Source: Phycisphaerales bacterium
GTDB lineage: Bacteria; Planctomycetota; Phycisphaerae; Phycisphaerales; UBA1924
Length of the DNA stretch: 16,079 nt
Reading direction: 5' to 3'
NCBI GenBank assembly: GCA_030680655.1
Contig: JAUXUZ010000510.1
Coordinates: 1 to 16,079 of the forward strand
Shown here: piece by piece, positions 1-6,119 of the stretch
Layout of the letters: each line of letters begins with the position of its first letter
Position numbering within the stretch: the stretch's first letter is position 1
The notes under the pieces: generated by a model
Database searches by the model: none
What the model was told of the DNA's origin: nothing
The model's input: the letters and a program-made list of their open reading frames with translations, nothing else
Position numbers and translations under genes: made by a program

Positions 1-1
1 G

Positions 2-907
2 GACATCCGCTACTTCTTCTACATCGGCGGCAACGACTCGTCGGACACGTGCCGGCTGGTCTACGAGATGGGCCTGAAGGCCGGCTACGAGCTGCGCTGC
101 TTCCACATCCCCAAGACGGTCGACAACGACCTGGTCTGCAACGATCACACGCCGGGGTACGGCAGCGCTGCGCGCTACGTGGCGATGGCCTTCATGGCCG
201 ACGACCGCGACAACGCCTCGCTGCCGGGCATCAAGATCAACGTGGTGATGGGGCGCAACGCCGGCTTCCTCACCGCGGCGAGCGCGCTCGCCCGCCACCA
301 GGAGGGCGAGGGCCCCCACCTGATCTACCTGCCCGAGGTGCCCTTCGATGCCGATCGGTTCATCGACGATGTAAAGGCGACGATCGTCAAGTGGGGGCGC
401 TGCCAGATCGCGGTGAGCGAGGGGATCAAGGACAAGGACGGGCGCGAGATCGGCGCCACGCTCATCAGCAACGGGCAGACCGATGCGCACGGAAACGTGC
501 AGCTCTCCGGCTCGGGAGCGCTGGGTGACTGCCTGGCCAACCTGATCAAGGAGCGCATCAAGAGCCCCACCGGCAAGCCGCCACGGGTGCGGGCCGACAC
601 GCTCGGGTACATGCAGCGGTGCTGGCCCGAGCCCTCACTGGTTGACGCGACCGAGGCGCGTTCGGCGGGCGTGAAGGCGGCGAGCGAGGCGATGAACGGC
701 GCCACCGACGGGTCGGTGGCGATCGCGCGTGTGAGCAACCACCCCTACCGCATCGAGAAGCGCCTGATCAAGTTGGGCGATGTCGCGGCCAAGACGCGCC
801 ACATGCCCCCGGAGTTCATCCAGGGCCACCACGACGTGAGCAAGGCGTTTCTTGAGTACGCCCGGCCGCTGGTGGGCGACTTGCCGATGTTCGCGCACCT
901 GGTATAA
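2..907 (+). CDS. diphosphate-dependent 6-phosphofructokinase, 3' part (5' end outside window)
   Basis: This is a glycolytic/gluconeogenic phosphofructokinase that interconverts fructose 6-phosphate and fructose 1,6-bisphosphate in the cytoplasm. The reading frame is open from base 2, so the start and N-terminal phosphate-binding loop lie outside the window; 301 residues are visible. Near the visible start is GGNDS (residues 9-13), where ATP enzymes have GGDGS. It is followed by PKTVDND (about 39-45), with the Lys typical of pyrophosphate users and the catalytic Asp of TVDND, then MGRNAG (about 83-88) for substrate binding. The Asp after GGN and the Lys before TVDND are the known PPi-specificity markers, so PPi rather than ATP is the likely phosphoryl donor (inference). 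It converges with the DUF1579 gene on the other strand, 13 bp between stops, and no clear terminator separates them. Family assignment is firm; donor choice is fairly sure. Confidence 0.93.
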   Translation, partial: DIRYFFYIGGNDSSDTCRLVYEMGLKAGYELRCFHIPKTVDNDLVCNDHTPGYGSAARYVAMAFMADDRDNASLPGIKINVVMGRNAGFLTAASALARHQEGEGPHLIYLPEVPFDADRFIDDVKATIVKWGRCQIAVSEGIKDKDGREIGATLISNGQTDAHGNVQLSGSGALGDCLANLIKERIKSPTGKPPRVRADTLGYMQRCWPEPSLVDATEARSAGVKAASEAMNGATDGSVAIARVSNHPYRIEKRLIKLGDVAAKTRHMPPEFIQGHHDVSKAFLEYARPLVGDLPMFAHLV

Positions 908-920
908 CGCCTGCGCCGGC

Positions 921-2033
921 CTACTTCGCCGAGGCGTTGGCGTTGGTGATGGTGCGGATGCTGCGCGTGTACTCGAGGTTGCCGGTCTTGAACTCAACGT
1001 GGTCGGGCCCGGTGAGGAACATCGTCACGGTGTAGCGGTCGAGGCTCAGCACGGTGATCACCTGTCGCTGCTTGAACTTCTCGCCGCCGGGCGCGGTGAA
1101 GTCACCGCTGAGTGTGAACGTAGCGCTGGCCTCGTCGAAGCTCCCCTTGCTGGTGAGGCAGGCGGTGCTGAGGGTGTCCATCCACGTGGCCACGAAGCAG
1201 CGTGCGATGTTGTCGTAACCGATGTACCCCAGCCCGCGGAAGGAGCCCAGGCTCGCCATCTGGCCGGTGTAGTCCTGCTTCAACCAGCGCCCGCCGAGCT
1301 GCCACGAGTTGACCATCGAGCCGCTGGCGGTCTCGGAGGGCTGGCCGGGCCCGGTGTCGAAGTTCGCCGAGACATCCCACGTGCCGACGAAGAGGTCGAG
1401 CAGGTTGTGGTTCATGCCCGGGTCGGCCGCGGCGGGCGGGACTTCAAAGGCGCTATCGGGCTGCGCGGCAGGGGCGAACGGGTTGGCTGCGGGCGCCGCA
1501 CCGCCCTGCGCGGCAGTGGCGGCCGGAGAGGCCGCTGCGCCCAGCTCGGGCGTTCCGGCTTGCGGCGTGAGCACGCGGCTGTAAGAGGGGGAACCGTCGG
1601 TGGGCGAGCCCATCATCACTCGGGCGCTGCTGCTCATCATCGAGGGGTCGGGTGCGCCGCCGCCGGGCCCGAAGGTCACGGTGCGCGCGGGGTCGATCGA
1701 AGGCTGGTCATCGAGTGGGGCGAGCATCGGCGTGCCCGGGAGCGCGATGGTACCGCCGGTGGTCGCGGCGGCGCGATCGAGCTTGCGCTTGATGGCCTCG
1801 GCGACAAGGCTGGAGAGCGAGCCGTGCGCGGGAGTCTCGGCGACGGGCGCAGTGCTGGGCGCGGGCATCGCGGCGGGGGTGGCGGTCGCGGGGGCGCTGG
1901 TCACTGGGGTGCTGGCCGCGGGAGCACTGGCAACAGGAGGGCTGGCTGCCGGGGCGTCGCTCGCTGGATCGAGCGATGCAACAAAGGGCGCGGCGGCGGC
2001 GATGGCGATGGCGAGGATGCTGAGCAGGTGCAT
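921..2033 (-). CDS. exported DUF1579-domain protein with long Ala/Pro/Thr linker
   Basis: Function is unknown; the C-terminal half is a DUF1579 domain, a family common in planctomycetes. The 370 residues start with a hydrophobic signal-like segment (about 3-20). A low-complexity Ala/Pro/Ser/Thr-rich stretch (21-70) and a further disordered region to about 205 follow. DUF1579 occupies about 207-358, with the opening signature HNLLDLFVGTWDVS, a GGRWL segment and a closing LEYTR. The ATG at 2033 is preceded by AGGAG seven bases upstream, which supports this start. The domain aligns along its length with that of the neighbouring gene at 2286-3062, so the two are paralogues. The linker suggests a secreted or envelope-tethered protein with the domain held away from the membrane (inference). 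A cysteine suitable for lipidation is not present at the signal end, so export by the general pathway is the simplest reading. Confidence 0.85.
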   Translation of the reverse strand: MHLLSILAIAIAAAAPFVASLDPASDAPAASPPVASAPAASTPVTSAPATATPAAMPAPSTAPVAETPAHGSLSSLVAEAIKRKLDRAAATTGGTIALPGTPMLAPLDDQPSIDPARTVTFGPGGGAPDPSMMSSSARVMMGSPTDGSPSYSRVLTPQAGTPELGAAASPAATAAQGGAAPAANPFAPAAQPDSAFEVPPAAADPGMNHNLLDLFVGTWDVSANFDTGPGQPSETASGSMVNSWQLGGRWLKQDYTGQMASLGSFRGLGYIGYDNIARCFVATWMDTLSTACLTSKGSFDEASATFTLSGDFTAPGGEKFKQRQVITVLSLDRYTVTMFLTGPDHVEFKTGNLEYTRSIRTITNANASAK

Positions 2034-2124
2034 GCGGATGCTCCTCTTGGGGCGGCGGTGAAGGGGCAGGAGAACGTGATCGTGAACGTCAACGCTCGGG
2101 CTTCGCGGCCCGGCTGCTGGGTTC

Positions 2125-2150
2125 TATCGGACGGCCGGGGGGCTCCGATA
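2125..2150. promoter_or_regulatory. 7-bp dyad in the spacer upstream of the DUF1579 gene at 921-2033
   Basis: TATCGGA (2125-2131) and its exact reverse complement TCCGATA (2144-2150) are separated by 12 bases of G/C-rich sequence. It lies about 90 bp upstream of the start at 2033 and just beyond the terminator of the upstream paralogue, where a promoter or operator for the downstream gene would be expected. No convincing -35/-10 pair was found beside it, so this is a candidate operator or RNA hairpin only. Confidence 0.3.
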
Positions 2151-2171
2151 AGCTCCGCCCGGGGCATTGCG

Positions 2172-2202
2172 AGAAATGAAAAGCCCGGCGAGGGCCGGGC
2201 TT
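2172..2202 (-). terminator. intrinsic terminator after the DUF1579 gene at 2286-3062
   Basis: A perfect 9-bp stem, AAGCCCGGC (2181-2189) with GCCGGGCTT (2194-2202), closes a 4-base loop. Read on the minus strand it is followed by TTTTCATTT, an interrupted U-tract. It lies about 85 bp downstream of the stop at 2286 and in the correct orientation. It would separate the transcription of the two DUF1579 paralogues. Confidence 0.8.
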
Positions 2203-2285
2203 GGGGGCTTGCAGTCAGAGCGGGTTTGTGGTCGCTCCAGAAGCGGCCAGCGCAGATGCTGCGCCCGCTCTGGCATCAGAGAGCG

Positions 2286-3062
2286 TTACTTGGGGGGCAT
2301 GGTGATGCCGGGCACGGCGGGCGCCGCGGGCACCGGGTGCGCTGCGGGGGCCGCATCCTTGGCCGCGCGGGTGTAGGTGATCTCCATCACCTTGGCCTCG
2401 CCCTGCTCCTTGGTGGCGTGCCACATCACCATGGTGAACTTGTCCTTGTTCACCATGGTGATCGTCTCGCGCTGGGTGATGCTCATGGGCTTGCCGTCGG
2501 GGCCGGGCATGCGGAACTCGCCGGTCGATTCGACGGTCTTGCCGTCGGCGCTCGCCTTGCCCGTTGACATCATGATGCCGGTGCTGAAGCTGTCGAACCA
2601 GGTGCTCTCGTAGCGCCCATCAACGCGGTTGTAGGCCCAGGTCATGGTGCCGGTGAAGGGAGCGCCCGCGAAGTTGCCGGCGTACTCGCCTTGCAGGTAG
2701 CGTCCGCCGTGCAGCAGCGTTGCCTTCATGGTGCCCGTCGAGGCCGCCGGCTCATTCTGCGTAGGGTCCATCCACATCTTGACGGCCGCGTCCCAGTTCC
2801 CGGCGAAGGCGTGGATGATGTTGTGCTCGGCGGCGGGCTTGCTCATCTCCATCATCATCGCCATCATCGGGTCCTCGCCGGGCTGAGCGCCGTTGGCGGG
2901 CGGGTCCATCATCTTCTTCTTCATGTCCTCCATCTGCTTCTGCGCATCCTTGAGCGCCTTCTTGGCGTCGTCGGTCGGGTCGCCGCGCAGGCCCGCAGCG
3001 ACACCGCTCACCAGCAATCCTGCGCAGAGTGTGAGGCAGGCCGTCTTCGTCCACTTGTTCAT
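2286..3062 (-). CDS. exported DUF1579-domain protein
   Basis: Paralogue of the next gene downstream; function unknown. The 258 residues begin with a signal peptide (MNKWTKT, then a hydrophobic core about 8-24). A short charged, probably helical segment (31-53, DDAKKALKDAQKQMEDMKKK) and a Met-rich stretch (65-75) precede the DUF1579 domain at about 78-233: HNIIHAFAGNWDAAV, GGRYLQGEY, then ITYTR near the end. A Pro/Ala-rich tail closes the protein. The reading frame stays open for 35 codons further upstream, but the ATG at 3062 is preferred. It has GGAG seven bases before it and begins a clean signal peptide, whereas the longer N-terminus is Arg-rich and unlike an export signal. A candidate promoter lies at about 3153 and a clear terminator lies downstream. 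Confidence 0.86.
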   Translation of the reverse strand: MNKWTKTACLTLCAGLLVSGVAAGLRGDPTDDAKKALKDAQKQMEDMKKKMMDPPANGAQPGEDPMMAMMMEMSKPAAEHNIIHAFAGNWDAAVKMWMDPTQNEPAASTGTMKATLLHGGRYLQGEYAGNFAGAPFTGTMTWAYNRVDGRYESTWFDSFSTGIMMSTGKASADGKTVESTGEFRMPGPDGKPMSITQRETITMVNKDKFTMVMWHATKEQGEAKVMEITYTRAAKDAAPAAHPVPAAPAVPGITMPPK

Positions 3063-3144
3063 GTGTTGCTCCGTTTCGAGTTGGTGAATCCGCCGCAGCG
3101 CGCGCTGGGGCATCCTCTGGTGGGGACGCAGAACGCGCCCTCGC

Positions 3145-3166
3145 TGAGTGACAGTATACCCACTCA
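3145..3166 (-). promoter_or_regulatory. candidate promoter -10 inside an inverted repeat, for the gene at 2286-3062
   Basis: On the minus strand GGGTATACT gives a near-consensus -10 (TATACT, plus-strand 3153-3158). It lies inside an inverted repeat, TGAGTG (3145-3150) and CACTCA (3161-3166). It is about 90 bp upstream of the start codon at 3062. No good -35 is visible at 16-18 bp, so the promoter may depend on an activator or use another sigma factor. The dyad over the -10 could be an operator. Confidence 0.4.
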
Positions 3167-3214
3167 ATGATCGGCGTGTGTTAGGGTATGCGTCAGCGCG
3201 TCAAAGGAGAGCCT

Positions 3215-4453
3215 TCAGGCCTTGCCGAGCCCCACGCGTTCGACGATTTCCAAGCCGAACGCATCAAGGCCGGGCAACTCGGCGGTGTGGTTAGTCAGCA
3301 GCCGCATCTTGCTGATGCCCAGCTGACGGAGGATCTGGCCTCCGATACCGAACTCGCGCATGTGCTTGGGGAGTGCGTTGCCGTGCCCGTCGGGGCGGAC
3401 GAGGTCGGGCGTGTCGGTGCCGGAGTCGTGCCCCGGGCGGCGGATGGTCTGCAGGCGCGCCTCCAGCGCGCTGTCTGGCGACCCGCCCATCCCCTCCTGA
3501 CGCAGGTAGACGATCGCGCCGCGCCCATCTTTCTGGATGGCGCGCATCGACCCGGCCAACTGGTCGTGCCCGGTTGGCCCCTCCGCGTGGGGCAGGTTTC
3601 CAACCTGCCCGCCGACCTGCTCGAACACATCTCCCAGCAGGCTGCGCCGGTGCATGCGCACCAGTGTGGGCCGCGCATCTTCAACCACGCGGCCGAGCCC
3701 GTCGAGGCTGCCGACATCGCCGAAGGTGAGCGCAACGTGCGGCAGCGGGTCGACCACCGATTCGAACGCGACAAGGTTGAACGTGCCGTGGCGTGTGACG
3801 ATGGGTGTGCCGGCGACAGGCTCGAGCCGCTTCACCAGGCTCTCGCGCGCCAGCCGGTGCTCGATGATCTGCGCCACCGAGCACATCTTGATGCCGTGCT
3901 GCTTCGCGAGGATGGCAAGGTCTGGCACGCGGGCCATCTCGCCGTCGTCGCGCATGATCTCGATGATCAGCGCGGCCGGTGTGAGCCCCGCGAGGCGGCA
4001 CAGGTCCAGCGACCCTTCGGTCTGGCCGGTGCGCACCAGCACGCCGCCGTCACGCGAGCGCAGGGGGTTGATGTGCCCGGGGCGCACGAACTCCTCGGGC
4101 CCGAACGTCGGGTCGATCGCCATCGCGACGCACTTGGCGCGTTCCTTGGCGCTCACGCCGGTGGTGCCGCCGTGGCGCGGGTGGAGGTCGATCGAGACGG
4201 TGAAGGCGGTGCCGCGCATGGTGGTGTTCACCGCGGCCTGCGGGTGCAGGTCGAGCCGGTCGCAGTCGGCCTCGGTGAGCGAGAGGCACATGTAGCCGCG
4301 CGCGACGCTGAGCATAAAGGTGATCGCCTCGGGCGAGACGAACTGCGCGGGGAGGATGAGGTCACCCTCGTTCTCGCGTTTCTCGTCGTCGGTGAGGATC
4401 ACCATCTTGCCGAGCTTGAGGTCCGCCAGGATGTCTGAGATGGGGCTGAACAT
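3215..4453 (-). CDS. ribBA: RibBA-like protein: DHBP synthase domain fused to a degenerate GTP cyclohydrolase II domain
   Basis: The N-terminal half (about 1-200) is 3,4-dihydroxy-2-butanone 4-phosphate synthase, which converts ribulose 5-phosphate for riboflavin synthesis. It has DDEKRENEGD (22-31), TTGVSAKERA (97-106), RPGHINPL (124-131) and the EIMRDDGEMAR segment. The usual GHTE, a metal ligand (E. coli RibB His153 by recalled numbering), reads GQTE here (Gln144). The C-terminal half (about 208-412) is recognisable as RibA fold by HVALTFGD, LLGDVF, YLRQEG, FGIGGQIL and LLTN. However, the zinc cysteines are absent: HSEC reads HRRS (268-271) and RCDCG is replaced by an extra segment. RGIGL reads MGGSP, and the family's catalytic Tyr and Asp positions are also changed. 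It is therefore probably not an active cyclohydrolase (inference). The ATG at 4453 matches the family's usual N-terminus; the frame is open further upstream but that extension is non-homologous. No Shine-Dalgarno and no FMN riboswitch were seen upstream. Confidence 0.88.
   Translation of the reverse strand: MFSPISDILADLKLGKMVILTDDEKRENEGDLILPAQFVSPEAITFMLSVARGYMCLSLTEADCDRLDLHPQAAVNTTMRGTAFTVSIDLHPRHGGTTGVSAKERAKCVAMAIDPTFGPEEFVRPGHINPLRSRDGGVLVRTGQTEGSLDLCRLAGLTPAALIIEIMRDDGEMARVPDLAILAKQHGIKMCSVAQIIEHRLARESLVKRLEPVAGTPIVTRHGTFNLVAFESVVDPLPHVALTFGDVGSLDGLGRVVEDARPTLVRMHRRSLLGDVFEQVGGQVGNLPHAEGPTGHDQLAGSMRAIQKDGRGAIVYLRQEGMGGSPDSALEARLQTIRRPGHDSGTDTPDLVRPDGHGNALPKHMREFGIGGQILRQLGISKMRLLTNHTAELPGLDAFGLEIVERVGLGKA
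3586..3609. repeat. palindromic repeat inside ribBA, inverse copy of the mqnA-upstream repeat
   Basis: Bases 3586-3608 are the exact reverse complement of 10154-10176 (23 of 23). The core is a 9-bp stem with 3-base loop on the coding strand: GGGCAGGTT-GGA-AACCTGCCC (3589-3609). It is read in frame as residues about 281-289 (GGQVGNLPH), exactly where the family has its RCDCG zinc segment. Compared with the family spacing between GDVF and the following QL, the region is about 11 residues (33 bases) longer. Confidence 0.85.
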
Positions 4454-4519
4454 GGATGGAGGGCGGGAGTGTAGAGCGCGGCCGTTGGGTACTCCGCGGG
4501 AGGCCGGCGCTATTGCGTC

Positions 4520-4535
4520 AGACGACAGATCGTCT
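4520..4535. other. stem-loop in the spacer between the lipoprotein gene and ribBA
   Basis: AGACGA (4520-4525) and TCGTCT (4530-4535) form a 6-bp stem with a CAGA loop. It is the only clear structure I see in the 155-bp spacer 4454-4608, which would hold the 3' end of the upstream lipoprotein gene and the 5' region of ribBA. No U-tract follows on the minus strand, so it is not a standard terminator. Its role is unknown. Confidence 0.3.
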
Positions 4536-4608
4536 CCCACCCCTTTCCGGCGTTCTTGTTCGCGAGCAACGCGTTCACGCCGCGTGGAGGCCGTGGAGCG
4601 ATTCGCTG

Positions 4609-5499
4609 CTACTTTCTGCGGTACAGCAGCGTCTGCCCGCCCGCGGGCCATGTCAGGGCGCCGTCGACCACGGGCATCGCCGCGGTCCACGTCTTGTCGG
4701 GACCTCCCGAGGGGGTGCTGATCAGCAGCAGGTCCTTGTAGACCTCATAGCGCGTCACGAAGTTGTTGCCCTTCTCGCCCATGTCCACCGTTCCGTGGCG
4801 CGGGTCGGTGCCGGGAATGAACCGGATGCCGCTCCGCCCGTCCTTGGTCGGAGCGCTCATCCTCCGCAGGTACGTCTTGATCTGCTCCTCGTCGGGCGCC
4901 GGCACGGCGGCGGGCTTGCCGGTGATCCGCTCCATCGCAGCGGTCATCTGCTTGAGCGACGCGACAGTCGCCCGTGCCGACGCGTCGACGTCGATTGCCC
5001 ACTCGCCGGGCACGGTCGCCGGGTCGATCGGCTTGCCGCGGGGCACGTTGACGAGTTCCAGTCGCTCGTCGGGTTTCGGGCCGGTCACGCAGATGGTGTC
5101 TCCGCACCGCGAGAGCACCATGCCCCCGGGAGTGCCGGCATAATCGATGACGACTCTTCCCTGGTCGAGCTTCCAACCTTCCTTGATCGTTCCGCCGGTC
5201 CACGCCAGCGAGCGGTCCTCGCCCAGGTCGAAGAACATCATGTCGGTCAGGCCGACGCCCATCGCCGCATCGGCCGAGGGTCGGCCCGCGAGCCTTTCCT
5301 TTTCCAGGCGAGCGCTGAACTTCTCCATGTCCACGCGCCACCGCCCGGCGAAGAACCGCTCTTCAGTGCTGAGGGTGTCGACCGCCATCTGGCCCCCGGT
5401 CTCCGACGGCGGGTTGGCCGAGCCCTTGCATCCGCCGAGCGCCCCGGCCATCGCGGCGGCCGTTACCAGCGAGAGAATGTACGTGCATCGAGTATTCAT
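4609..5499 (-). CDS. lipoprotein with two related halves, function unknown
   Basis: I do not recognise a named family. The 296 residues begin with a lipoprotein signal peptide whose lipobox is LGGC, lipidated Cys24, so the product should be membrane-anchored and face the periplasm. Two stretches look like diverged copies of one module. The first starts at FFAGRWRVDMEKFSARLEKE and the second at VPGEWAIDVDASARATVASL; each opens with a G-x-W-x-x-D motif, then a helical segment and beta-rich sequence. Calycin-like or DUF-type small beta domains are possible but not demonstrated. The ATG at 5499 is chosen because it starts the signal peptide; the frame is open about 125 codons further upstream through the neighbouring gene, and that part is a shadow. 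It starts only 16 bp after the upstream lipoprotein gene ends, so the two are probably co-transcribed. The Shine-Dalgarno is weak. Confidence 0.8.
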   Translation of the reverse strand: MNTRCTYILSLVTAAAMAGALGGCKGSANPPSETGGQMAVDTLSTEERFFAGRWRVDMEKFSARLEKERLAGRPSADAAMGVGLTDMMFFDLGEDRSLAWTGGTIKEGWKLDQGRVVIDYAGTPGGMVLSRCGDTICVTGPKPDERLELVNVPRGKPIDPATVPGEWAIDVDASARATVASLKQMTAAMERITGKPAAVPAPDEEQIKTYLRRMSAPTKDGRSGIRFIPGTDPRHGTVDMGEKGNNFVTRYEVYKDLLLISTPSGGPDKTWTAAMPVVDGALTWPAGGQTLLYRRK

Positions 5500-5515
5500 G
5501 GTAAAGCCTAGACGC

Positions 5516-6073
5516 TTATGGTCCAGTCCCTGTTGTCGGTGTGCGGGCATCATCAGACAATTGACCGCTGGTGCTTCGTTCGGCCGGCGGTGCCGAGGCA
5601 TCTGCGTGCGTAGAGGCGTCGATGACGCGCCTCGTCCAATCCCTGGGCAGACCGTGGGTTGTCTCCTGCTGCTTTTCCATGACCGCGAATACCGAGCCGT
5701 CGGCGTTCCACTGCACCCGTGACTCGAGGCGATAGTCGAACAGGCCGCAGAGCCTCGCGGCGTGGACAGGCAGAAAGTAGATCTCGGAGAGTCCAAGGGT
5801 GACCATCCCCGCCATCGCCTCGCCTTGCCCCGACTGCATGCCCTTTGGCGCCCAGATCCTGGTGTGATACTCAAGGTACTCGTGCCCCTCGTCGTCGGTC
5901 ACTGTGCCAACCGGCGCTCCCCATTTTTGCTCAAAGGAGGTGCGCTGGGTGCGTTCGACGGGCATCCCCGGCCAGTTGCCGTAGAACGTTCCCTGTGTGG
6001 CGAGCAACGCCGAGCAACCCTGAAGGAGGCCGACGCAGGCACTCAAAAGTCCAAGAAGGACAAGGCAGCGCAT
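5516..6073 (-). CDS. small lipoprotein, function unknown
   Basis: The 185 residues begin with a short hydrophobic signal and the lipobox LQGC (Cys20), predicting a lipid-anchored envelope protein. The mature part contains an aromatic-rich segment (FYGNWPGMP), a polar middle region, one hydrophobic stretch (about 87-103, MAGMVTLGLSEIYFLPV) that could be a membrane-associated helix, and a Ser/Thr/Pro-rich tail of about 35 residues that looks disordered. No family was recognised. The frame is open 44 codons further upstream but that extension is Arg-rich and overlaps the end of topA, so the ATG at 6073, which starts the signal peptide, is preferred. No Shine-Dalgarno precedes it; a possible -10 sits only 6 bases upstream, which would make the mRNA leaderless. 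It is followed 16 bp later by another lipoprotein gene, suggesting a two-gene unit. Confidence 0.8.
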   Translation of the reverse strand: MRCLVLLGLLSACVGLLQGCSALLATQGTFYGNWPGMPVERTQRTSFEQKWGAPVGTVTDDEGHEYLEYHTRIWAPKGMQSGQGEAMAGMVTLGLSEIYFLPVHAARLCGLFDYRLESRVQWNADGSVFAVMEKQQETTHGLPRDWTRRVIDASTHADASAPPAERSTSGQLSDDARTPTTGTGP

Positions 6074-6076
6074 GTA

Positions 6077-6092
6077 GTTAGCATACACTAAC
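6077..6092 (-). promoter_or_regulatory. candidate leaderless promoter and dyad for the lipoprotein pair
   Basis: On the minus strand the order is GTTAG-TGTATG-CTAAC, a 5-bp inverted repeat, overlapping a possible -10 TATGCT (plus 6080-6085), then six bases, then the ATG at 6073. That spacing would place the transcription start at or next to the start codon. The -35 region is weak. The dyad over the -10 could be an operator. Confidence 0.35.
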
Positions 6093-6119
6093 AATGTGCG
6101 ATGTGCCAGTAATCCTTGA

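Noticed and set aside
852..2567. 571-codon plus-strand open frame across the DUF1579 genes
   Set aside because: It is antisense to two well-supported exported proteins, is extremely Gly/Arg/Ala-rich, and has no motif or ribosome site. Long antisense frames are usual at this GC content.
4454..4608. FMN riboswitch upstream of ribBA
   Set aside because: I looked for the conserved RFN core on the minus strand and did not find it; only a small stem-loop is present.
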